NCBI GenBank assembly: GCA_947632575.1
Contig: CANRPV010000092.1
Coordinates: 1-5,920 of the forward strand
Length of the DNA stretch: 5,920 nt
Direction of reading: 5' to 3'
Origin: an uncultured Eggerthellaceae bacterium
GTDB taxonomy: Bacteria; Actinomycetota; Coriobacteriia; Coriobacteriales; Eggerthellaceae
The notes under the pieces are model-generated. The model worked only from the letters and a program-made list of their open reading frames with translations. It ran no database searches and was not told where the DNA came from. How positions within the stretch are numbered: position 1 is the first letter of the stretch; every line of letters begins with the position of its first letter. Of this stretch, positions 1 through 5,401 are shown piece by piece. Made by a program: the position numbers and the translations under genes.

Positions 1-2
1 AG

Positions 3-1104
3 AAACTTCCCTTTACGGAGAAGGCCGATCTTCGCGATGCTTACCCCTTGGGACTTGCCGCCGTACCGCTGGAAAAGATCGTGCGTATCCATTCCTCATC
101 AGGCACGACCGGCACCCCGGTGATCATCCCCTATACTCAAAAGGATGTCGACGACTGGGCTATTCAGTTTGCCCGCTGCTATGAATATGCTGGCGTAACC
201 CCTTCTGACCGTGTACAAATCACACCAGGCTACGGCCTTTGGACTGCTGGCATCGGTTTCCAACTTGGTTGCGAAAGACTCGGCGCGATGGCCATCCCAA
301 TGGGTCCTGGCAACACCGACAAGCAGCTTAAGATGATGGAGGATCTCCGCTCGACGGTCATCTGCGCCACCTCATCCTACGCTTTGCTTCTGGCAGAAGA
401 AATAGCCAAACGCGGCATAAAAGACCGTATTTGCCTGCGTAAAGGCATCATCGGCTCCGAGCGTTGGGGCGAAAAGATGCGCGCGCATCGCTGGCGAACT
501 CGGCGTTGAGCTCTACGACATCTACGGTCTCACAGAGATTTACGGTCCTGGTATCGGGATTAACTGCAAAGCGGACTCCGCTATGCATATTTGGGCGGAT
601 TACGTCTACCTCGAGATCGTCGATCCGGTCACGGGTGAGCTCGTTCCCGATGGCGAACCTGGCGAAATCGTACTGACCACGTTGCAAAAGGAGGGAGCGC
701 CGCTGGTCCGCTTCCGCACGCATGATCTCTCGCGCATCGTACCAGAACCCTGCACCTGTGGAAGTCCCCATCCGCGCATCGATATCATCACCGGCCGTAC
801 CGACGATATGGTAAAGGTCAAGGGCGTAAACCTCTTCCCCGCTCAGATTGAGGAGGTCATTGCGTTTACCGATGGTGCTTCTTCCGAGTATCAGGTTATG
901 ATCGATCATCTTCAGGGTCGCGACGAAATGACGGTCTTCTTCGAAACTGCGGCTACGGGAGAAGAGAAGAAACGCATTGAGGATAATCTCGCCTCCATTT
1001 TCAAGGGCAAGATCGGGCTTACTCCTATCGCTCGTGGTGTGGCTATTGGTGAACTGCCTCGCTCTGAGAAGAAAACACAACGCATCTTCGATAATCGCTA
1101 TTAA
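3..1104 (+). CDS. paaK: Phenylacetate-CoA ligase family protein, 5'-partial and frameshifted
   Basis: This adenylate-forming enzyme would activate an aryl-acetate (phenylacetate or a relative) to its CoA thioester with ATP, in the cytoplasm. The reading frame is open from base 3 without a start, so the N-terminus (roughly 60 residues by family length) lies outside the window. The early part reads KLPFTEKADLRDAYP, typical of PaaK. The ATP-phosphate loop SSSGTTGTP is at 93-119. The adenylation motif YDIYGLTE is at 514-537, in a different frame. Further on are a CTCG cysteine pair, the hinge motif TGRTDDMVKVKG at about 790 and the C-terminal lysine region ELPRSEKKTQRIFDNRY. Frame 3 runs into a TGA at 507-509, while the family sequence continues in frame 1 from 481, so a single indel near 479-486 breaks the gene. 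Substrate choice cannot be read from the sequence; other aryl acids, including indoleacetate, are possible. The family call is secure. Whether the gene is a true pseudogene or a sequencing error is open. Confidence 0.9.
479..486 (+). other. Frameshift site in paaK: (GC)4 dinucleotide tract
   Basis: The two halves of the ligase meet here: frame 3 reads EKMR and frame 1 reads ARIAGELGVELYDIYG. Adding one GC unit (five repeats instead of four) gives EKMRARIAGELGV, a continuous PaaK-like sequence, so loss of one dinucleotide explains the break. An extra single base would also restore the frame, as EKMRRIAGELGV. No other disruption is visible in the gene. Confidence 0.75.
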
Positions 1105-1162
1105 TCCTTTTTAAGCGAATGCCGGCTTGGGGAAAGTTCTCGTAGTCATATGATCATGGCCT

Positions 1163-1190
1163 CTTAAATGTTGACAAGTTAACATTTAAG
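1163..1190 (+). promoter_or_regulatory. 10-bp inverted repeat, probable MarR operator over a -35 box
   Basis: CTTAAATGTT (1163-1172) and AACATTTAAG (1181-1190) are perfect inverted arms around an 8-base centre. A consensus TTGACA lies at 1171-1176, inside the repeat. No convincing -10 box follows at 17 bases; weaker A/T-rich matches lie around 1190-1200. The site is 33 bases upstream of the marR start. MarR dimers commonly bind AT-rich palindromes in their own promoters, so self-repression is the simplest reading. There is no U-run, which argues against its being the paaK terminator. Confidence 0.6.
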
Positions 1191-1222
1191 CATCACCATA
1201 AGCGCCTTGGAGGTGCACCGTC

Positions 1223-1711
1223 ATGTTGGAACAGCAAAGGTTTGAGGAATTCTCATCCCTCATATCCGGAATCCACGGAAACATTCAAAAGCTCAAAGCT
1301 CGCTACACCACTCAACTTGGTCTAAAGGGTGTTCATGTCTTCTGGATTTATTTGCTACGAACTCATCCAGAGGGCTTGTCGGCCTCACAATTGGCTGCAG
1401 CCGAGGGCTCAAGTAGAAGCCTCGTCTCCCGCGAGATCGACTACCTCTTTGACCGTGGAATAATCTTCACCGAAGAGGCCGGCGACAAGCGTCGCTATGG
1501 CTGGAAACTGAAATTGACGGATGAAGGCCGAAAGATTTCAAACATCATCGCCGCTGTGGTCGCGGATATTCAGAAGACGGTAAGCCATGAGATCCCCGAA
1601 GAAGACCTTATCGTCTTCTATCGCACACTGGAAACGCTCGCTAACTCTTTCGCAAACCTTGAGCAACACAACGATATACAGGAGGTCATTGATCAATGTC
1701 AGTCATCATAG
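1223..1711 (+). CDS. MarR-family winged helix-turn-helix transcriptional regulator
   Basis: A 162-residue protein of usual MarR length. Residues 1-48 form the helical N-terminal dimer region. The recognition module follows at about 52-83 (LSASQLAAAEGSSRSLVSRE, then a helix ending DRGIIF). The wing and its conserved salt-bridge signature GDKRRYGWKLKLTDEG lie at 87-102. The rest is a C-terminal dimerisation helix pair. Such proteins act in the cytoplasm as dimeric repressors released by small phenolic or lipophilic ligands. The ATG at 1223 is preceded by GGAGGTG at seven bases' spacing. Its 3' end overlaps degV by 16 bases, so the two are likely cotranscribed and coupled. The inverted repeat just upstream is the obvious autoregulatory site. 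The position after paaK makes control of an aromatic-acid ligase conceivable, but that is inference. The ligand is unknown. Confidence 0.9.
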   Translation: MLEQQRFEEFSSLISGIHGNIQKLKARYTTQLGLKGVHVFWIYLLRTHPEGLSASQLAAAEGSSRSLVSREIDYLFDRGIIFTEEAGDKRRYGWKLKLTDEGRKISNIIAAVVADIQKTVSHEIPEEDLIVFYRTLETLANSFANLEQHNDIQEVIDQCQSS

Positions 1712-2547
1712 TAAGCGACTCTGGCTGTGACATCTCACAGCAGGAAGCGCAAGAACTCGATATCAAAATCTTGCCCTTGAAGACGCTCATCGATGGCATC
1801 GAATACCTTGACGGTGTGACACTCCCCGCTTCGGAATTCTACGATCTCCTTGAGCAGTGCGAGACACTTCCAACTACAAGCCAGCTTACCCCTGTCGAGT
1901 TTGAAGAGGTGTTTCGCGCCGCTATCGAAGACGGCGATGAAGTCGTAGCGATCACTCTCTCGGAGAAACTTTCTGGCACATTCCAAAGTGCGACTTTAGC
2001 TGCAACTCAGTTTCCTGAAAGCGTATGGGTCGTGGATAGTGGAACTGTCACAATCGGCCAGGGGATTCTCATTCGATACGCCGTTGAGCTAAGGAATCAG
2101 GGGCTTAACGCTCGCGCGATCGCTCAACAGTTGAACGACATCAAGTCGAGAATCTGCCTTTTGGCGCGAGTGGATACGCTGGAGTATCTCGTCCGTGGTG
2201 GAAGATTGTCTAAAACAGTCGGCTTCGCGGGAGCCATCCTAAACGTCAAGCCTGTTCTCAGTATTGAGGATGGCGAGGTAAAAGTTATTGGCAAGGCACG
2301 AGGATCACGGCAGAGCAATAACATGCTGACAGCTTTCATCCAAGAACGAGGAGGGGCGGATTTCAGCTTACCCGTCATGCTCGCGTACTCCGGAAATGAC
2401 GATGCCCTTCTCAAGGGCTACATCGAAAACAGCCGCCAAATATGGGAAGGTCACCTAGATTCGCTGCCATCGACGGTAGTCGGTAGTACCATCGGTACTC
2501 ATGCTGGTCCTGGCGCGATCGCGGTAGCCTTCTTTGCTAATTGTTAA
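1696..2547 (+). CDS. degV: DegV family fatty-acid-binding protein
   Basis: A 283-residue protein of full family length. DegV/FakB-type proteins bind a fatty acid in a two-domain fold. FakB members present it to the kinase FakA for acyl-phosphate formation and phospholipid synthesis. Visible family landmarks are the N-terminal IIVSDSGCDIS strand and loop (4-14), the carboxylate-binding TSQ motif (61-63), the SGT loop (93-95), LEYLVRGGRLSK (162-173), the NVKPVL segment (183-188) and the C-terminal IGTHAGPGA loop (266-274). AGGAGGT lies nine bases before the ATG at 1696, inside the end of marR, which supports this start and translational coupling. No FakA-like kinase is in the window. Pairing with a MarR regulator could link lipid uptake to a fatty-acid or aromatic signal, as inference. 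The fatty acid preferred is unknown. The family call is very secure. Confidence 0.95.
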   Translation: MSVIIVSDSGCDISQQEAQELDIKILPLKTLIDGIEYLDGVTLPASEFYDLLEQCETLPTTSQLTPVEFEEVFRAAIEDGDEVVAITLSEKLSGTFQSATLAATQFPESVWVVDSGTVTIGQGILIRYAVELRNQGLNARAIAQQLNDIKSRICLLARVDTLEYLVRGGRLSKTVGFAGAILNVKPVLSIEDGEVKVIGKARGSRQSNNMLTAFIQERGGADFSLPVMLAYSGNDDALLKGYIENSRQIWEGHLDSLPSTVVGSTIGTHAGPGAIAVAFFANC

Positions 2548-2548
2548 T

Positions 2549-2583
2549 CTTTTTAGCTAACCGTTAAGAGAAAGACTAAAAAG
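2549..2583. terminator. Weak bidirectional terminator candidate between degV and the DUF1508 ORF
   Basis: CTTTTTAG (2549-2556) and CTAAAAAG (2576-2583) are exact inverted arms around a 19-base A/T-rich loop, between the convergent ends of degV and the small minus-strand gene. The stem is A/T-rich, so it is not a classical strong terminator, although both strands have T-runs next to it. Low certainty. Confidence 0.3.
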
Positions 2584-2586
2584 AAA

Positions 2587-2700
2587 CTAATCTGAATCCT
2601 TCGACTTGTAGGTCTGAGAAGTTGCGATTATTTCGCCATTAGCGGCCTTGAGAACGAAATGATACCCTGCGTCGGTAGCACGAATTTCGAACTTTCCCAT
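2587..2700 (-). CDS. Small YegP-like (DUF1508) protein, C-terminally short
   Basis: This 37-residue minus-strand frame starts at an ATG at 2700-2698 and stops at a TAG at 2589-2587. It begins MGKFEIRATDAGYHFVLKAA and continues NGEIIATSQTYKSKDSD. This matches the first part of the YegP/DUF1508 repeat, whose consensus runs from a beta-hairpin through FxLKAxNGExIxTSExYxSK. The usual continuation (a helix with xxGIxSV) is missing and no other frame downstream restores it, so the domain stops about 15-20 residues early. The ribosome binding site is excellent: GAGGAGG five bases before the ATG. DUF1508 proteins are small and poorly characterised, so no function is assigned. It converges on degV and stands alone. 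It could be a translated remnant or a natural mini-protein. Confidence is high for the homology and moderate for function. Confidence 0.7.
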   Translation of the reverse strand: MGKFEIRATDAGYHFVLKAANGEIIATSQTYKSKDSD

Positions 2701-2790
2701 TGATGCCTCCTCGTTAAAGCACAATTAGGTCTCAACATGCTGAATCATAAGCCCACGTCTCACTCAACATCGCTTGCATATGAGCATTTC

Positions 2791-2890
2791 AGACAAAAGA
2801 GGAAACGGGCAAAAAGAATTAAGAGAGAAACAAAAGGAAGAAAGAGAGGAGGAATGAGAGAGAAACAAAAGAGGAGAGTGAAGCAAAAAT
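2791..2890 (+). repeat. Polypurine tract with a 15-bp direct repeat
   Basis: In these 100 bases only 11 are pyrimidines on the plus strand. The 15-mer AGAGAGAAACAAAAG occurs exactly twice, at 2822-2836 and 2857-2871, 35 bases apart. The rest is made of short GA-rich units (AAAGAGAGGAGG and similar). It looks like low-complexity DNA expanded by slippage or local duplication. Confidence 0.75.
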
Positions 2891-2913
2891 GGGAACTCGA
2901 CTGGGAACCTGAC
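2890..2913 (+). repeat. Imperfect 12-bp tandem repeat
   Basis: TGGGAACTCGAC (2890-2901) is followed at once by TGGGAACCTGAC (2902-2913), with 10 of 12 bases identical. It adjoins the purine-rich tract and would read WELD-WEPD in the doubtful plus-strand frame. It is probably a small local duplication. Confidence 0.5.
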
Positions 2914-3059
2914 CGATCGATCTTTCTTCGAAAGGCTCTCTTGCCACCACAGACAGGTTCTCAGCTAGATATTTCTAACTTAATCATCAATAATCAACTC
3001 TATTAAGACCAATGCGATCGAAAAAAGCTCAAACAATAACAGGCGAGAAAGGATGCGTT

Positions 3060-3251
3060 ATGGCACGCAAATGCCCACAATGTGGCGAGCTTATGGAAGA
3101 AGGATTCAAATTTACGGGCGCAGGCGGAAACGTCATACGTAAAAAAGGCTTCAACATGAAGTCACTCTATCCTGAGGCCGCGGTTTGCATGCATTGCGGA
3201 GAGATCTCTATTTACGTTGACGCCGAGAAGCTTGACAAGCTGAAGGATTAA
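3060..3251 (+). CDS. Small zinc-ribbon protein
   Basis: A 63-residue protein starting MARKCPQCGELMEEGF. Two CxxC knuckles, C5-C8 (CPQC) and C43-C46 (CMHC), would hold one zinc ion. The stretch between is basic with glycines (GAGGNVIRKKG). The last 15 residues are charged (DAEKLDKLKD). Small proteins with this layout (CPxCGxxMEEGF ... CxxCG) are common in Gram-positive bacteria as zinc-ribbon domains of unknown role, so no reaction is assigned. The ATG at 3060 is chosen because AAAGGA lies six bases upstream and the zinc knuckle begins five residues in. An ATG at 3012 would add 16 unconvincing residues. It stands alone and converges with the toxin-antitoxin pair, with only 33 bases between the stops. 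Confidence 0.8.
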   Translation: MARKCPQCGELMEEGFKFTGAGGNVIRKKGFNMKSLYPEAAVCMHCGEISIYVDAEKLDKLKD

Positions 3252-3284
3252 TTGGCGACACACCTTATTGCAGATGTTCGTCTG

Positions 3285-3731
3285 CTAACTTGATGCATCG
3301 ACGGTTCTAAGATCGCAAGCCTCAAACGGATTCTCGATTGCGATATCGAGGTATTCGAAATCACATACATTACGGGTCGCGATCACAAGGCCTTTTGTGT
3401 TCGCAATCGATGCGATCATAAGATCCTCAATTGTGGGGGTTTTCCCTGTCGCTATCGCATGCCTGTGGAAGGCAGCGCAAACCTCTGCAGCATCGCTATC
3501 AAAGGGAAGCACATGGCCGGCGTAATTTTCAACAAGGCTATTAATAATATGATGAAGAGCATCTCGCTTTTTACCTTGAGGCATCATCAATTCACCAAAA
3601 CGTAGCTCTTCAATTGTGATAGAGGAAAGATAAAGACCTTCATCATGATTATTAAGCCATGCAAGTACCGCAGGATTTGGTTTCTTCTTGCAGATTTCTG
3701 AAATGACGTTAGTGTCGATCAGGTAATCCAT
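3285..3731 (-). CDS. fitB: VapC/FitB-like PIN-domain ribonuclease toxin
   Basis: A 148-residue PIN-domain protein, the usual VapC size. The acidic metal-binding residues are in place: D6 in YLIDTNVISE, E42 in ITIEELRFGE, D103 in TIEDLMIASIA, and the ATRNVCDFE segment (118-126) with D124. The end IENPFEACD resembles the FitB C-terminus. Such toxins cleave RNA (tRNA or rRNA in studied cases) with Mg2+ and are held inactive by the antitoxin. The start at 3731 is chosen over an upstream ATG at 3800 because family homology begins at MDYLIDTNV and the upstream part overlaps the antitoxin gene. Only one base separates it from the antitoxin stop, so translation is probably coupled; a weak AGGA lies 13 bases upstream. 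The active site looks intact. The cellular target is unknown. Confidence 0.93.
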   Translation of the reverse strand: MDYLIDTNVISEICKKKPNPAVLAWLNNHDEGLYLSSITIEELRFGELMMPQGKKRDALHHIINSLVENYAGHVLPFDSDAAEVCAAFHRHAIATGKTPTIEDLMIASIANTKGLVIATRNVCDFEYLDIAIENPFEACDLRTVDASS

Positions 3732-3732
3732 G

Positions 3733-3969
3733 CTAGAGCTCAATTCCTGTAACCCGTGGTGAATGGCGCTCGGAAAGCGGGATGTCCATACCGCCAACAC
3801 TTTGTGCTTCCTGATAGATACCTAAAAGCCAGTTTTGCTGATGCGGCAACAGCACTTCCTCGAGAATGGACCTTGCCTCGGCAACCTGGGAACGCCCATG
3901 TTCAGCGGCGCGAATGGCAAGTGCCCGCTTTGCCTCATCGCTTATATCGCGAACTAACAGCGAAGGCAT
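3733..3969 (-). CDS. fitA: FitA-like ribbon-helix-helix antitoxin
   Basis: A 78-residue protein, the length of FitA. Residues 1-40 form the DNA-binding ribbon-helix-helix: the strand MPSLLVRDIS, helix A DEAKRALAIRAAEHG, then GRSQVAEARSILEEVL as helix B. The C-terminal half (YQEAQSVGGMDIPLSERH) is the segment that wraps the PIN toxin in FitAB. It neutralises the toxin just downstream and, with it, represses the operon. The ATG at 3969 is preceded by GAGGAG with six bases' spacing; a longer frame opening at 4062 reads only through the operator region and is rejected. Gene order antitoxin-toxin is standard. The neighbouring RiPP locus is read from the other strand, away from it. Confidence 0.92.
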   Translation of the reverse strand: MPSLLVRDISDEAKRALAIRAAEHGRSQVAEARSILEEVLLPHQQNWLLGIYQEAQSVGGMDIPLSERHSPRVTGIEL

Positions 3970-3982
3970 CACAAACTCCTCA

Positions 3983-4018
3983 ATTGATATCGTTGTAATC
4001 ATTGATATCAATGATATC
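3983..4018 (-). promoter_or_regulatory. Palindromic operator of the fitAB-like operon
   Basis: ATCATTGATATCAATGAT (3998-4015) is a perfect 18-bp palindrome. ATTGATATC recurs as a direct repeat at 3983-3991 and 4001-4009, and GATATC appears again at 4013-4018. It begins 14 bases upstream of the antitoxin start, where the operon promoter must lie. Ribbon-helix-helix antitoxins of the FitA group bind paired inverted repeats in their own promoter, which this arrangement fits. A minus-strand TTGATA followed by TATCAA at 16 bases may be the promoter inside it, with low certainty. Confidence 0.65.
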
Positions 4019-4091
4019 ACATTAATATCGGATTTGCCCGGCTGCCTCGGTACTTCTGGCATGAAAATCCATCACACTCTTGTATATTGGC

Positions 4092-4097
4092 TATAAA
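4092..4097 (+). promoter_or_regulatory. Possible -10 box for the RiPP precursor
   Basis: TATAAA (within CTATAAAATG) lies 92 bases upstream of the precursor ATG. No good -35 is seen 16-18 bases upstream, so an activator-dependent or different promoter remains possible. If used, transcription would start near 4104 and put the hairpin at 4117-4150 in the leader RNA. Confidence 0.3.
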
Positions 4098-4116
4098 ATG
4101 CACTTATCAAATCCAC

Positions 4117-4150
4117 GTATGAGAGCCGATATGCATTTCGGCTTACATAC
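4117..4150 (+). promoter_or_regulatory. Imperfect inverted repeat upstream of the precursor gene
   Basis: The outer arms GTATG (4117-4121) and CATAC (4146-4150) and the inner arms AGCCGA (4124-4129) and TCGGCT (4138-4143) pair around an 8-base loop, with a two-base internal mismatch. No T-run follows, so it is not a terminator. It may be an operator for an unseen regulator or a 5' UTR hairpin of the RiPP transcript. Confidence 0.45.
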
Positions 4151-4189
4151 AGTAAGGCGAATAAGCCAGTAAGCGAAAGGAAGAGCACG

Positions 4190-4474
4190 ATGAGCGACAA
4201 CCTGAAGGCGTTTTACCAGAAGCTCTCCGACGACGAGAGTCTCGCTCGAGAGTTTAAGGCCCTCGTAGACGAGTTAAACAAAAACCGCATCAACGCGGTG
4301 CTTGAATTTGCCAAGGCTCATGGTATTGAGCTGACCGAGGCGGATTTAACCAAGCCCAAGGACGACACACTCTCAGATGAGGATCTGAGCCTGATCACTG
4401 GTGGAATGGGCATGTTTGATACCTGGGAAGACGAACCACCATTTGGAAACAACGACGGCTGGAATATCCGCTAG
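4190..4474 (+). CDS. Nif11-like leader RiPP precursor peptide
   Basis: A 94-residue peptide. Residues 1-72 are a Nif11-type leader: the helical start MSDNLKAFYQKLSDDESLAR, then INAVLEFAKAHGIELTEADL at 34-53, and the cleavage region LSDEDLSLITGG with the double glycine at 71-72. Family knowledge says the leader recruits the modifying enzyme and is removed after GG by a C39-type peptidase/transporter. The predicted core (73-94) is MGMFDTWEDEPPF followed by GNNDGWNIR. It lacks Cys, Ser and Lys, so lanthionine, sactionine and Cys-based ranthipeptide links are excluded. It is rich in aromatic and acidic/Asn residues. The ATG at 4190 has AAAGGA eight bases upstream. A radical SAM gene follows after 51 bases, so the core is probably crosslinked at carbon by that enzyme. 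The protease and exporter are not in the window. The product is unknown to me. Confidence 0.92.
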   Translation: MSDNLKAFYQKLSDDESLAREFKALVDELNKNRINAVLEFAKAHGIELTEADLTKPKDDTLSDEDLSLITGGMGMFDTWEDEPPFGNNDGWNIR

Positions 4475-4525
4475 AAGCACTCCAAGACCTCACTCGCGAA
4501 CCGCTATTCTGCTTTTCCCTAAGCT

Positions 4526-5401
4526 ATGCGCTATCGCCTCAAACAGCCTTTTCGATTGAGATCATGGAAAGGGCTTCCTCGTGTTGTGCAGGACATGGAG
4601 CGCATGCGAATGTTACCCGTGTCAGATGCGGAGTTTGCCTGTCTCGAGCTTTGTGACGGGAGCGTCGATTTCGACCTGCCCTTCTTGTCTACCGAGTCGA
4701 GAGATGTAATTCAGTCTCTCATAACCCGCGGTCTTATCGAGATTTGCGGGCAAACCCCAGATGCATCGAATTCGCCCGCGATCGACCCCGCTCAGCAATA
4801 TAAGCGTTATACCAATCGCTTCATCGCCGGTATCCACTGGTCCATTACACGCCGTTGCAACTATCGTTGCAAACACTGCCTCATGGATGCGGGCTCTGAT
4901 CGAAGCGCAAACGAGCCCAGCTTTCATGAGATCGAAGCGATCATCGACCAGATCGCAGTGTGCGGAATACCTTCGGTCTCACTTACCGGTGGTGAGCCTT
5001 TAGTGCGTGACGATTTTCTCGATATCGTCGCCTCTTTGAGCGACCACGACATCTTGCTTTCGGAGGTATACACCAACGGTTCTCTTGTCACAGAAAGTCT
5101 CCTTGAGAGCCTTGAGACACTTGGGCAGAAGCCGACGTTTGTCATATCGTTTGATGGCGTCGGATGTCACGACTGGCTTCGTGGCATCGAGGGCGCTGAA
5201 CAGGCTGTCGAACGGGCGATTCGCCTTATAACATCCCATGACATGAGGGTATACGCAACCATGACCTTGCATTCGGGTAACGCGGATCGCATTTTGGAAA
5301 CGGCGCTCAAGCTTGCCGAATGGGGTGCGACATCGCTGCAAGTGTCGGCGATGTACGATGAAGGCCGTTGGGGGAAGCGTTCGTCGCATCCGCCGCCTTG
5401 A
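4526..5401 (+). CDS. Radical SAM RiPP maturase, truncated at a junction
   Basis: This is a radical SAM enzyme expected to modify the Nif11 peptide encoded just upstream. Residues 1-75 resemble a PqqD-like RiPP recognition element (an aromatic start, then the FACLELCDGS turn at 37-46 and a helix ending LITRGLIEI). The SAM core begins at about 102 (IHWSITRRCNYRCKHC), with the cluster ligands C111, C115 and C118 in CxxxCxxC, the SAM-binding TGGEP at 154-158, and VYTNGSLV and VISFDGVG strands. Homology ends near residue 280 (LQVSAMYDEGR). The next ~10 codons (WGKRSSHPPP) belong to different, G+C-rich DNA, then TGA. Such maturases are usually 350-470 residues with a C-terminal SPASM or twitch domain, so the auxiliary-cluster half is missing. 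No Shine-Dalgarno is visible before the ATG at 4526, leaving the start uncertain; it is the first in-frame ATG that keeps the recognition domain. The enzyme as read is unlikely to be active. Confidence 0.9.
   Translation: MRYRLKQPFRLRSWKGLPRVVQDMERMRMLPVSDAEFACLELCDGSVDFDLPFLSTESRDVIQSLITRGLIEICGQTPDASNSPAIDPAQQYKRYTNRFIAGIHWSITRRCNYRCKHCLMDAGSDRSANEPSFHEIEAIIDQIAVCGIPSVSLTGGEPLVRDDFLDIVASLSDHDILLSEVYTNGSLVTESLLESLETLGQKPTFVISFDGVGCHDWLRGIEGAEQAVERAIRLITSHDMRVYATMTLHSGNADRILETALKLAEWGATSLQVSAMYDEGRWGKRSSHPPP

Larger units (their letters stand above)
2701..3059. other. Gene-poor spacer with a purine-rich tract
   Basis: No convincing gene is seen in these 359 bases. A plus-strand open frame of 89 codons (2737-3006) is extremely Lys/Arg-rich simply because it reads through purine-rich DNA, has no proper ribosome binding site and resembles no family I know. 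The spacer must hold the promoter of the leftward DUF1508 gene at its left end and that of the rightward zinc-ribbon gene at its right end, but no clear -35/-10 pair stands out. Confidence 0.6.

Noticed and set aside
448..1080. A 210-codon minus-strand frame opposite paaK
   Set aside because: The plus strand here encodes clear PaaK motifs, and the minus-strand translation shows no family features. It is an antisense shadow.
2737..3006. An 89-codon Lys/Arg-rich open frame on the plus strand
   Set aside because: It lacks a ribosome binding site and its composition follows from the polypurine tract. No domain or family resemblance is seen, and the AGGAGG inside it is too close to the internal ATG at 2854.
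2701..3059. CRISPR array or tRNA in the spacer
   Set aside because: There are no regularly spaced identical repeats beyond one 15-mer pair, and no cloverleaf or T-arm sequence.
3270..3285. Hairpin GCAGA-TGTTCG-TCTGC between the zinc-ribbon and toxin genes, as a terminator
   Set aside because: The stem is only five or six base pairs and there is no U-run on either strand, so it may be chance.
3732..3800. Longer N-terminus for the PIN toxin, starting at 3800
   Set aside because: The extra 23 residues overlap the antitoxin coding region and precede the conserved PIN start MDYLIDTN. The shorter start gives the standard one-base gap.
3970..4062. Longer N-terminus for the antitoxin
   Set aside because: It reads through the palindromic operator, whereas the ATG at 3969 has a GAGGAG site and matches the FitA start.
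4151..4176. AGTAAGGCGA and AGTAAGCGA as a direct repeat upstream of the precursor
   Set aside because: It is short, imperfect and single-occurrence, with nothing tying it to a regulator.
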